In this document: one piece after another, positions 1 through 6,428 of the stretch
Position numbering within the stretch: the first letter of the stretch is position 1
How the letters are laid out: every line of letters begins with the position of its first letter
NCBI GenBank assembly: GCA_029934815.1
Contig: JAOZLM010000016.1
Location: forward strand, 1-17,139
Length of the DNA stretch: 17,139 nucleotides
Direction: 5' to 3'
Source: Desulfocapsa sp.
GTDB lineage: Bacteria; Desulfobacterota; Desulfobulbia; Desulfobulbales; Desulfocapsaceae
Notes under the pieces: generated by a model
Told to the model about the DNA's origin: nothing
Seen by the model: only the letters and a program-made list of their open reading frames with translations
The model's database searches: none
Made by a program: the position numbers and the translations under genes

Positions 1-51
1 AATGACGGAATCGTAGAAAACGAACAAAACTGAGGTTCGATGGTAATCAAG
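1..51 (-). repeat. Partial copy of a palindromic intergenic repeat element
   Basis: The reverse complement of bases 1-47 aligns without gaps to 5417-5463, with 39 of 47 positions identical by my hand count. The end motif TGGTAATCAAG (41-51) is the near-counterpart of the terminal repeat of the second copy. The copy is cut by the window edge, so its other end and central hairpin are not visible. It lies in opposite orientation to the copy at 5413-5519. No coding potential is seen. It is likely a dispersed MITE- or REP-like element; the family is not identified. Confidence 0.7.
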
Positions 52-56
52 TTAAA

Positions 57-137
57 GTTTGAAGGGTAAAAGGTAAAAGGTAAAAGCACATTAGTTTCGT
101 TTCTCCTCACCCTTTACACTTTTTATCCCCTTAAAAC
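57..137. repeat. Imperfect long inverted repeat with GGTAAAA heptamers
   Basis: Three tandem GGTAAAA heptamers lie at 65-71, 72-78 and 79-85. The segment beginning GTTTGAAGGG (57-66) is complementary at 9 of 10 positions to CCCTTAAAAC (128-137). The intervening purine-rich and pyrimidine-rich arms can pair with small gaps, giving a long hairpin with a loop around 86-109. It sits immediately beyond the stop codon of the minus-strand hsdS remnant, so a transcription-terminator role for that former gene is possible. That role is inference. Confidence 0.45.
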
Positions 138-241
138 TTCACACTTTCCACGCGAAGTTCGCCAGAGAGAAGTTTGGGTAGGAGGGTGTCCCGGAGCTTG
201 GCTAATGATTCAATTTCTTCATCAAGTGCTTTTTGACGAAA
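131..241 (-). pseudogene. hsdS: 3' remnant of type I restriction-modification specificity subunit gene
   Basis: Read on the minus strand, 241 to 131 encodes a 36-residue tail containing LAKLRDTLLPKLLSGELRV and ending VESVKF before TAA (131-133). The LRxTLLPKLLSGELRV pattern is the characteristic C-terminus of HsdS, the DNA-recognition subunit of type I restriction-modification enzymes. It follows the last conserved coiled-coil helix. Upstream the frame stays open for a short stretch without clear HsdS similarity and meets an in-frame TGA at 278-280, so no target-recognition domain remains. This is a decayed fragment and cannot make a functional subunit. No hsdR or hsdM sequence is in the window. 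The identification rests on this C-terminal signature alone. Confidence 0.7.
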
Positions 242-572
242 GAGGCATTTGTGTGCGTTATAAATAACTTGCCAGGATCAATGATACCAGATCTGCGCAT
301 GCAACAAAAGCAGGAGCTCAACACACTGAAATTATAGTCATTCCCAAGTATACCAATAAATAATTAGTCGTCAGATCAAACGAAAAACAAGCTTTATTCC
401 CTCGATTCATCCACAGTAGATCTTTGTTTATCAGTTTTTAAGCCCTGTGTTATTCCAAAAAAACGAGCCAGACAAAAATTAACATATGCACAAATAGTTT
501 TTCCTGGTACTACTTCTCGTTACTTGTTGTTTTGTGTCCTTCTGTTTTACTCGTGTACATGAGGTGTTATAG
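242..572. other. Intergenic region upstream of the first block, no gene seen
   Basis: About 330 AT-rich bases without a supported gene. It should contain the promoter of the gene starting at 573, but I see no convincing -10/-35 pair and no GG-N10-GC sigma-54 motif. A TTGTTT/TGTTAT pair at 424-453 with an 18-base spacer is too weak to call. The only strong signal is the ribosome binding site GAGGTG at 561-566, six bases before ATG 573. Confidence 0.5.
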
Positions 573-3017
573 ATGCTGGTGAATAATTTATTTAAATACT
601 GGACGTACAGGGTCTTTGCTCCTGGTGCGGTATTACGCTCAACCTATGAGTCTTTTCAGGAACTCCTGGACTATGATGGCAAAACCCATGAAGAAATGGC
701 AGAGCTCGAGGCTTTGTATTACCAGGGGATAAAAGAAGACTTCAGCGCTATTCGTAATCGTTATGAAAGTTTTTCTGCAAATGTATTGGGAATGGTGGAG
801 AGTTTGGAGAAAATGGCTCCTGGGTCCCATGTGACTCTGAAGAGTTATTACAAAAAATTTGATTTCTACAGTAAATTCCTGCTGGCTCCTCCACAACCTG
901 ACTGTACTCCTCCCTTTGTTTGTTCTTTGCAGGAAGGAGCCGGAAAAGACTCTCTGGTAGGTGGCAAGGCCTCCCAGTTAGCATCACTTGCTGTGGAACT
1001 CAAGCTTCCCACTCCTGATGGCTTTGTAATTACTGCAAACAGTTTTCATTATTTCATGGAGTATAATGATTTACGCAGATCTGTTGATGCTCTTCTCAGC
1101 ACCATCGAAAGCACAAATCCGCATAGTTTAATTGAGATCTCAGCTCAACTCATCGATCTTATTATGCATGCTGACCTCCCCTCTGAAATCAGCACCGAAG
1201 TGACAGCGGCATGGAACAGGTTTGCCGCTACATTTGAACACACACCACTTGTGGCTGTACGTAGCAGTTGTTTAAATGAGGACGGTGCATGTTCCTTTGC
1301 CGGGCAATATCTCACCTTGCTCAATGTTTCCGGTGACAATATCCTTGAATCCTGGCGTCAGGTACTTTGCAGTAAATATACCCCGGAAGCGCTGGCCTAT
1401 CGCATCCATTCCGGGCTTGGTGATGAAGAAACGGGGATGGCTGTTCTGGTTATTGAGATGGTGGATGCAAAAGCCAGTGGTGTTTTGTACACGGCAGATC
1501 CCTCCGGGAAAGAGAAAGATGCACTTTCCATTCATGTGGTTCGTGGTCAGGGAGATGCATTGGTTAGCGGGCGGGTTATTCCCGAGTCTTTTACAATGAC
1601 TGAAGGAAAAAATCCTGAAAACTGGAATGAAACAATATTGACACACCCCGAATTTCTTCATCTTCTGGAGCAAGGCAAGATTATTGCTGATCACTCTTCT
1701 TCTGCAAGAGATGTGGAGTGGTCAATCACAAAAGAGGGACGCCTTATCTTCCTGCAAAGCAGGCCTCTTGGCACGCAAGATATCAGTACAGTAGTTGAGG
1801 AAGTAACCCCCCTGGTCAATAAAGGGCAGCTGCTGTTTAAAGCAGGGGTGACAGCTGCCATGGGACAGGCTTACGGTCCTGCATATATTGTTGATTCTGA
1901 TCACCTGCTGGAGGATGTGCCGCAGGGAGCAATTCTCGTGATAAAAGAGACACTGCCTTCCGCTGTTCGTGTATTAAAACAGGTTACTGGTGTGGTTGCA
2001 GAGCTTGGTTCTGTGGCAGGGCATTTTTCCACCGTCTGCAGAGAGTTTGGCATTCCCCTGCTTCTGGCTGTGGGGGACAGTATTGAAGACATTACTCGTG
2101 GAGAAGAGTTAAGTCTTTTTGCCGATAGACAAGAGTTGTGGCAGGGTAATTGCCTTCCGAAAGGAAAAACAATAGCAATCCATGAAAAGCAGGCATCACT
2201 CCCCTATTTCAAGAGGTTACATGGTCTGCTGGAATTTGTAACTCCTCTGAATTTACTTGATCCGGAGTCTGAAAGTTTTGTCCCTGAATCCTGTCGTTCT
2301 CTCCATGATATTATACGCTTTTCTCATGAAGAGGCCGTACGTACCATGTTTTCTCTTGGGGATAGGGGCAGCGGCAGATCAAAAGGGAAACGGAAATTGC
2401 TTTCTGAACTCCCCCTCGATGTGTTTTTGTTAGATGTTGGTGGGGGAATGTCGGTACAGGATGCAGGAAAAGCAGATGTGTCTCTGGGGGATATCCGCTC
2501 CACTCCTTTTCTTGCCCTCTGGCAGGGCCTGACTCACCCTAGTGTGGAGTGGGAGGAGCGTTCTCATTTTGACTGGAAAAGTTTTGATGAAATTGCACTG
2601 GCCGGCGGTGTTGCCAGTAAGGACTCAGCAGAGTTTGCAAGCTTTGCAGTGTTAGGAAGCAATTACGTAAATCTGAATATGCGATTTGGCTATCATTTTA
2701 CGCTGGTTGATACCATGTGCGATAAAGATCCAGCGAAAAATTATTGTCAGTTACGTTTCGCCGGCGGCGGCGGTGATTTTTCAGGCAGAAGTCTGCGCAT
2801 AGAGTATGTTGAGGCCATTCTTAAAGAGAGTGGCTTTCAGGTCACCCCCAAAGGAGATCTTCTTGATGCCAGATTACAACATCTGGCAGCGGATGAACTG
2901 TTACAGAAGTTAGAAATTGTGGGCCGTCTCCTTGGAGTGACGAAGCTAATGGATATGCGTCTTAAGGATGACAATATGGTACAGAAGCAGATACGAGCAT
3001 TCTGGGAGGCTAGCTAA
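573..3017 (+). CDS. PEP synthase/PPDK-like protein (ATP-grasp and phosphohistidine domains, no PEP barrel)
   Basis: An 814-residue protein related to PEP synthase and pyruvate phosphate dikinase, probably cytoplasmic. Residues 1-115 form an N-terminal region of unknown fold. Residues 125-400 are a PEP/pyruvate-binding ATP-grasp domain, with GGKASQLASL (130-139), VAVRSS (227-232), SFAGQY (241-246) and DVEWSI through LQSRP (380-398). Residues about 415-510 are the swivelling phosphohistidine domain, in which GHFSTVCREFGIP carries the probable catalytic His484. The last ~270 residues do not resemble the TIM-barrel PEP-utilising domain of PpsA or PpdK. They contain conserved-looking stretches (DVGGG, NLNMRFGYHF, SGRSLRIEYVEAIL) that I associate with uncharacterised PEP-utilising-like proteins. 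It may therefore phosphorylate something other than pyruvate by ATP-to-His transfer, as rifampin phosphotransferase does; this is inference. The start is supported by GAGGTG at 561-566. The stop overlaps the next start (TAATG), indicating translational coupling. Confidence 0.85.
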   Translation: MLVNNLFKYWTYRVFAPGAVLRSTYESFQELLDYDGKTHEEMAELEALYYQGIKEDFSAIRNRYESFSANVLGMVESLEKMAPGSHVTLKSYYKKFDFYSKFLLAPPQPDCTPPFVCSLQEGAGKDSLVGGKASQLASLAVELKLPTPDGFVITANSFHYFMEYNDLRRSVDALLSTIESTNPHSLIEISAQLIDLIMHADLPSEISTEVTAAWNRFAATFEHTPLVAVRSSCLNEDGACSFAGQYLTLLNVSGDNILESWRQVLCSKYTPEALAYRIHSGLGDEETGMAVLVIEMVDAKASGVLYTADPSGKEKDALSIHVVRGQGDALVSGRVIPESFTMTEGKNPENWNETILTHPEFLHLLEQGKIIADHSSSARDVEWSITKEGRLIFLQSRPLGTQDISTVVEEVTPLVNKGQLLFKAGVTAAMGQAYGPAYIVDSDHLLEDVPQGAILVIKETLPSAVRVLKQVTGVVAELGSVAGHFSTVCREFGIPLLLAVGDSIEDITRGEELSLFADRQELWQGNCLPKGKTIAIHEKQASLPYFKRLHGLLEFVTPLNLLDPESESFVPESCRSLHDIIRFSHEEAVRTMFSLGDRGSGRSKGKRKLLSELPLDVFLLDVGGGMSVQDAGKADVSLGDIRSTPFLALWQGLTHPSVEWEERSHFDWKSFDEIALAGGVASKDSAEFASFAVLGSNYVNLNMRFGYHFTLVDTMCDKDPAKNYCQLRFAGGGGDFSGRSLRIEYVEAILKESGFQVTPKGDLLDARLQHLAADELLQKLEIVGRLLGVTKLMDMRLKDDNMVQKQIRAFWEAS

Positions 3018-3973
3018 TGAAAGAACCGAACATGAAATACCAGCTTACATGGTTAACCAATCAACTTGCCGTTGGCTATGCCCCCATGTCATACGATGAG
3101 CTGGATTCCATCAAGGATCAGGGAATAGGGGCCATAGTTAATCTCTGCGGAGAATTCAGCGATCTGCATGAAATAGAAAAACAGGCGGGATTTGAGGTAT
3201 GTTTTCTCCCTACTCCAGATGAATGTGCCCCGGATCTTGAAAAAATGGAAGAGGCCCTGGAATGGCTGGATGAATCGCTCTATCTAAAGAAAAAAGTTCT
3301 TGTCCATTGTCGTCATGGACATGGACGCACAGGCACTTTTATCTCTGCCTATTTATTGCGGCGCGGGCTTGCTCTTAAATATACTGAGAAAAAACTCAAG
3401 GGGACCAGGGCTAATCCAACCAATTATAGTCAGTGGAAACTCCTCAAGAAATATAGTAAGCAGCAGGGGCAGCTGGATGCCCGGGAGGCCAGCATTGAAA
3501 ACCCCAGCACAATAGACCTCCTGCCATTTTTCCATAATTACGAGGCGTTGTTGGCAGATACAGGGCAAGTAAAATTGGATCCAGCTACCTGCACACAGCC
3601 CTTTAACCTGCAGTTGATCGAGGCTGTCTATATCAGCCATGTTGTCAACTCAAAGTTAAGCCGGGAAAAGCGCAATGAAGTTCTTGAGCGGGCACTCCAT
3701 ATTTCTGCACTTAAAAACTTTTTGTGTCCCCTTGCTGAAGAAGACACCTGTTTGATTTGTGATCATCGTCCTCTGCGTTGCCGTACCGTTCACAACGATG
3801 AGCAAAAGAGCATACATAAGGATATAGTAGCAAAAATCTCCAGAGATATTTTTCTTGCATTGACGGATTCCTTTCTCGCCGATGATGCTTTACACTTCTC
3901 CATTATTGATACCCTTTCCGGACGATTTGTGCAGCAGTACTTCCAGGCTACACGTGATACAAGAAAAGCCTGA
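3017..3973 (+). CDS. Dual-specificity/tyrosine phosphatase fused to a YkgJ-like cysteine motif
   Basis: A 318-residue cytoplasmic protein. Residues 10-150 form a cysteine-dependent protein phosphatase of the dual-specificity class. The signature VHCRHGHGRTG (96-106) supplies the nucleophile Cys98 and phosphate-binding Arg104, and Asp68 in PTPDE is a plausible general acid. The C-terminal half (about 165-318) carries CPLAEEDTCLICDHRPLRCR (237-256). This matches the CPFL...C.IY..RPL.CR region of YkgJ-type putative metal-chelating proteins, with Cys237, 245, 248 and 255 as possible ligands. The join of phosphatase and YkgJ-like parts is unusual. ATG 3017 overlaps the previous stop and is preceded by GGGAGG; an in-frame ATG at 3032 is an alternative. 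Coupling to the ATP-grasp/phosphohistidine gene suggests a phosphorylation-dephosphorylation pair, which is inference. The target is unknown. Confidence 0.82.
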   Translation: MKEPNMKYQLTWLTNQLAVGYAPMSYDELDSIKDQGIGAIVNLCGEFSDLHEIEKQAGFEVCFLPTPDECAPDLEKMEEALEWLDESLYLKKKVLVHCRHGHGRTGTFISAYLLRRGLALKYTEKKLKGTRANPTNYSQWKLLKKYSKQQGQLDAREASIENPSTIDLLPFFHNYEALLADTGQVKLDPATCTQPFNLQLIEAVYISHVVNSKLSREKRNEVLERALHISALKNFLCPLAEEDTCLICDHRPLRCRTVHNDEQKSIHKDIVAKISRDIFLALTDSFLADDALHFSIIDTLSGRFVQQYFQATRDTRKA

Positions 3974-3983
3974 GGAGAGAGAA

Positions 3984-5408
3984 GTGAAATCCCTGACACC
4001 TAAACGACTACTCATTGTGGATGACGAAAAGGATTTGCTTGTCCTTTTGCGTAAAGTTCTTGCTAAAAAGTGTGGTTGCGAGGTTGCCATTGCCCAATCC
4101 GCTAAAGAGGCGCTTGAGCAAACCACATCCTGGCAACCGGATGTGATTTTGACTGATATTGTCATGCCTGACATTGATGGGTTGCAATTGTTACACAAGG
4201 TCTACGAGATAGACAGATCGATCAGCGTTGTCATCATGACAGGGTATGGCACCATCGAAATGGCGGTAACAGCTCTGAAAAATGGAGCATATGACTTTCT
4301 GGAAAAACCTTTTGAAAATACAAAAGTTAGCCTGATTATCCTTCGTGCTTTTGAACGAACGCAGCTGCTTCGAGAAAATTTTCAACTCCACAAAGAGTTA
4401 CAAAAAGGGGATAGAGCAACTGAATTTATAGGACACAGTAGTGCTCTGAAAGGTGCAATCGCTCTATTGACTCGACTTAGTCGGAGTGATGCAACTGTCC
4501 TGATCCGTGGTGAATCAGGAACCGGAAAAGAAGTCGCAGCCAGAACTATTCACCAGATGAGTGATCGCGCAGCAAGGAAAATGGTTGTCATCAACTGCCC
4601 GGCCCTACCTGAGCAGATTTTGGAGAGTGAACTTTTTGGTTATGCAAAAGGTGCCTTTACAGGAGCAGATCACGATAAAGATGGTCTCTTTCTTGAAGCA
4701 GCAGGTTCCACCATCCTGCTTGATGAAATTGCCGACATCCCCGTGTCTCTGCAAACGAAGTTGCTTCGGGTGCTACAGGAAAAAGAAATCCAGCCACTGG
4801 GTCAGACCAGCACAGTAAAAGTTGATGTTCGGGTACTGGCCTCTACAAATCAGGATCTTGAGGCGAAGATGGCTAAAGGGGAGTTTCGGGAAGATCTTTT
4901 TTATCGTTTGAATGTGATGACAGTTGTTATGCCGTCATTGCACGATATGCAGGAAGATATTCCTTTGCTGGCCCTCCATTTCTTTAATATGTATGTGGAA
5001 AAGTATCAGCGTAGCAATATGGAACTTTCCAAAGAAGCGTTGAAATGTCTGGAACGAAGGGTATGGAATGGAAATGTTCGTGAGTTACAGAACAGAATTA
5101 ATCGCGCCGTGCTTCTCACCCCTGGTCATATTATCACCCCCAATGATCTTCTCAGTCCTGAAGAATTAGAAAAGGACGGTTCAACGAACAAGCACGGAGT
5201 GGACATCCCTATATGCGTTCACCGACTTCCATACAATGAAGCAAAAGAAGAAGTAATGTCTTCTTTTGCTTCCACCTATCTGCAAAGAGCTCTAACCATG
5301 AGTAATGGGAATGTATCGGCTGCCGCCCGTGAAAGTGGTCTGGGGCGTCAATCCTTTCAACGTCTGATGCAGCGTTTCCAGGTAAGGCCCAAGGCATTCA
5401 GAGATTAA
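3984..5408 (+). CDS. Sigma-54-dependent NtrC-family response regulator
   Basis: A 474-residue transcription activator. The receiver domain (about 7-120) has acidic pocket residues Asp13 and Asp14, phosphoacceptor Asp58 in LTDIVMPD, Thr86 and Lys108. The AAA+ domain (about 147-385) has Walker A GESGTGKE (176-183), the sigma-54 contact loop GAFTGA (223-228), Walker B ILLDEI (244-249) and VWNGNVRELQN (360-370). The C-terminus has a Fis-type helix-turn-helix (GNVSAAARESGLGRQSFQRL). Start GTG 3984 is chosen because GAGGAGAG (3972-3979) lies just upstream and translation from there begins directly at the receiver. The frame is open back to 3882, but the extra 34 residues overlap the preceding gene and have no domain. 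Ten bases separate it from the phosphatase gene. It is the natural candidate activator of the sigma-54 promoter at 5851-5866. The membrane kinase downstream is its likeliest partner, but that is inference. Confidence 0.93.
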   Translation: MKSLTPKRLLIVDDEKDLLVLLRKVLAKKCGCEVAIAQSAKEALEQTTSWQPDVILTDIVMPDIDGLQLLHKVYEIDRSISVVIMTGYGTIEMAVTALKNGAYDFLEKPFENTKVSLIILRAFERTQLLRENFQLHKELQKGDRATEFIGHSSALKGAIALLTRLSRSDATVLIRGESGTGKEVAARTIHQMSDRAARKMVVINCPALPEQILESELFGYAKGAFTGADHDKDGLFLEAAGSTILLDEIADIPVSLQTKLLRVLQEKEIQPLGQTSTVKVDVRVLASTNQDLEAKMAKGEFREDLFYRLNVMTVVMPSLHDMQEDIPLLALHFFNMYVEKYQRSNMELSKEALKCLERRVWNGNVRELQNRINRAVLLTPGHIITPNDLLSPEELEKDGSTNKHGVDIPICVHRLPYNEAKEEVMSSFASTYLQRALTMSNGNVSAAARESGLGRQSFQRLMQRFQVRPKAFRD

Positions 5409-5412
5409 ATTT

Positions 5413-5519
5413 CCTGATTACCAACGAACCTCATTTTTGTTCAATTTCTGCGATCCTGTCTTTCCGGACTCCGAGTCTGGAATGAATGAGGCGGTAGCTG
5501 AGCTTCAGTGGTAATCAGG
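5413..5519 (+). repeat. Palindromic intergenic element with 11-bp terminal inverted repeats
   Basis: A 107-bp element directly after the regulator gene. Terminal repeats CCTGATTACCA (5413-5423) and TGGTAATCAGG (5509-5519) are perfect inverted copies. Inside, CCTCATT (5429-5435) pairs with AATGAGG (5485-5491). The centre TTCCGGACT-CCG-AGTCTGGAA (5462-5482) is a hairpin with nine pairs (one G-T) and a three-base loop. The nested pairing suggests a MITE- or REP-like element. A homologous partial copy in opposite orientation lies at 1-51. It may also act as a transcription stop after the regulator gene, although no T-tract follows the hairpin. Confidence 0.75.
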
Positions 5520-5587
5520 TTAAATTTTGGTTTTACTGCAGGCATACATTTTCCCGACCATTATTCAGGTAGCTTTTCCCAGCCCCC

Positions 5588-5602
5588 CCAAAGTGCACTC
5601 AT
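5588..5602 (+). promoter_or_regulatory. Candidate enhancer site, direct-repeat copy 1
   Basis: CCAAAGTGCACTCAT recurs with one difference at 5698-5712, exactly 110 bp downstream. Each copy contains the palindrome GTGCAC. Copy 1 is about 290 bp upstream of the predicted transcription start of the sigma-54 promoter, within the range seen for NtrC-type activators. The binding role is inference. Confidence 0.4.
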
Positions 5603-5697
5603 TGTGCGGCACCAATCTCAGACAAGTTTTCAACCACTTAATTATTCATGGCAATACAGGAGGATACTGTTCCCCCAATATGTGTATCTCCTTGTCG

Positions 5698-5712
5698 CCA
5701 AAGTGCACCCAT
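5698..5712 (+). promoter_or_regulatory. Candidate enhancer site, direct-repeat copy 2
   Basis: CCAAAGTGCACCCAT matches copy 1 (5588-5602) at 14 of 15 bases. It lies about 170 bp upstream of the predicted start at about 5877. A further element, TGCATC-N6-GATGCA, follows at 5723-5740. This cluster is the most plausible landing site for the NtrC-type regulator encoded just upstream. Confidence 0.45.
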
Positions 5713-5722
5713 ATCGAGGCAG

Positions 5723-5740
5723 TGCATCATTATGGATGCA
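5723..5740. promoter_or_regulatory. Inverted repeat, possible activator operator
   Basis: TGCATC (5723-5728) and GATGCA (5735-5740) form a perfect 6-bp dyad with a 6-base spacer, centred about 145 bp upstream of the predicted sigma-54 transcription start. The dyad symmetry and position suit a dimeric Fis-type helix-turn-helix. It shares the GTGCA core with the direct repeats upstream. The function is inferred from position only. Confidence 0.4.
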
Positions 5741-5850
5741 TATTTTTAATGTCATTGTCCAAAATGTCTTTACCACGATGTATCTCCTCGTCAGAGGTAT
5801 CACACTGATTTTTCGTCTTTGTCTATGGCATGACAACAATTTCCCGGATA

Positions 5851-5866
5851 TGGCACTGTTTATGCT
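5851..5866 (+). promoter_or_regulatory. Sigma-54 (RpoN) promoter
   Basis: TGGCACTGTTTATGCT matches the sigma-54 consensus TGGCAC-N5-TTGCW at every position except one in the -12 box (ATGC for TTGC). The invariant GG (-24) and GC (-12) are correctly spaced. Transcription would start near 5877, about 87 bases before ATG 5964. A sigma-54 activator gene ends about 440 bp upstream. It would drive the membrane sensor, kinase and molybdoenzyme genes. Confidence 0.8.
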
Positions 5867-5963
5867 AGTAGATACGTGATGTGGGCTACTGCCTCTTGTT
5901 GCGGGCAGGTACTAACAGGTCTGTGGTAAACCTCAAATACTTTGATGGTATGGCATAAATGCT

Positions 5964-6428
5964 ATGAAAAACACACGTAAAATGTTTCCGTTTCTCCTCC
6001 TTTTGACGTTCGTTGTGTGTCCTGGAAATGCATGGGCTGTGCAAAGCCATGCTGCTCCAGAAGGTTTGTACGTCCATCAATTAGCCCACATTTTTTATGC
6101 TGCTTCAATGTGTTACCTCTTCTGGGGAGTTCGACAAACCGCCTTCAAATCACGGGGATGGCGTTTTCTGCAAATCTTTTGCGTTTTCATGGTTATGTGG
6201 AACGTGGTGGCTTTTACAGGACACTCTCTTGTTCATTATATTCATCATAGCGATTTTATCCGCGAGGCGGGATATTTAAGTACGCACCTTCAGGGGCCCC
6301 TCACCGGTGTAAAATTCTGGTATTATTTTACGCAACTAGATCATCTTTTTAGTATCCCGTCGTTCTTTTTTCTCTATCTGGCTATGAAAAATTTATACCG
6401 TAGTAGCTGTGAGGATGTGAAAATATGA
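5964..6428 (+). CDS. Small His-rich membrane protein, probable sensory partner of the kinase
   Basis: A 154-residue protein that I do not recognise as a named family. A signal-peptide-like start runs to AWA at 23-25. Membrane segments follow at about 38-57, 68-90 and 118-142. It is rich in histidine: His29, 38, 42, 87, 91, 94, 95, 108 and 127. Several lie in or next to membrane segments (HQLAH, GHSLVHYIHH), so heme, metal or quinone binding is possible but unproven. It is the first gene after the sigma-54 promoter, and its stop overlaps the start of the histidine kinase by four bases (ATGA), which implies translational coupling and often physical partnership. The kinase has only a short membrane region of its own, so this protein may provide the sensing site. 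The ribosome binding site is weak, so the start is slightly uncertain. Confidence 0.75.
   Translation: MKNTRKMFPFLLLLTFVVCPGNAWAVQSHAAPEGLYVHQLAHIFYAASMCYLFWGVRQTAFKSRGWRFLQIFCVFMVMWNVVAFTGHSLVHYIHHSDFIREAGYLSTHLQGPLTGVKFWYYFTQLDHLFSIPSFFFLYLAMKNLYRSSCEDVKI

Noticed and set aside
65..85. GGTAAAA tandem heptamers as a CRISPR or iteron array
   Set aside because: Only three copies, no spacers, and no origin or replication gene nearby. The pattern is better explained as one arm of an inverted repeat.
424..453. Possible sigma-70 promoter TTGTTT/TGTTAT with an 18-base spacer
   Set aside because: Both boxes deviate from consensus in an AT-rich region, so a chance match is likely.
3882..3983. Upstream extension of the sigma-54 regulator to ATG 3882
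   Set aside because: It overlaps the phosphatase gene by about 90 bases and adds no domain. GTG 3984 has a strong, well-spaced ribosome site.
5508..5879. Open frames of 123 and 93 codons in the control region
   Set aside because: Translations lack domain or membrane logic, have no ribosome site, and overlap the repeat element and the sigma-54 promoter. Better read as non-coding regulatory DNA.
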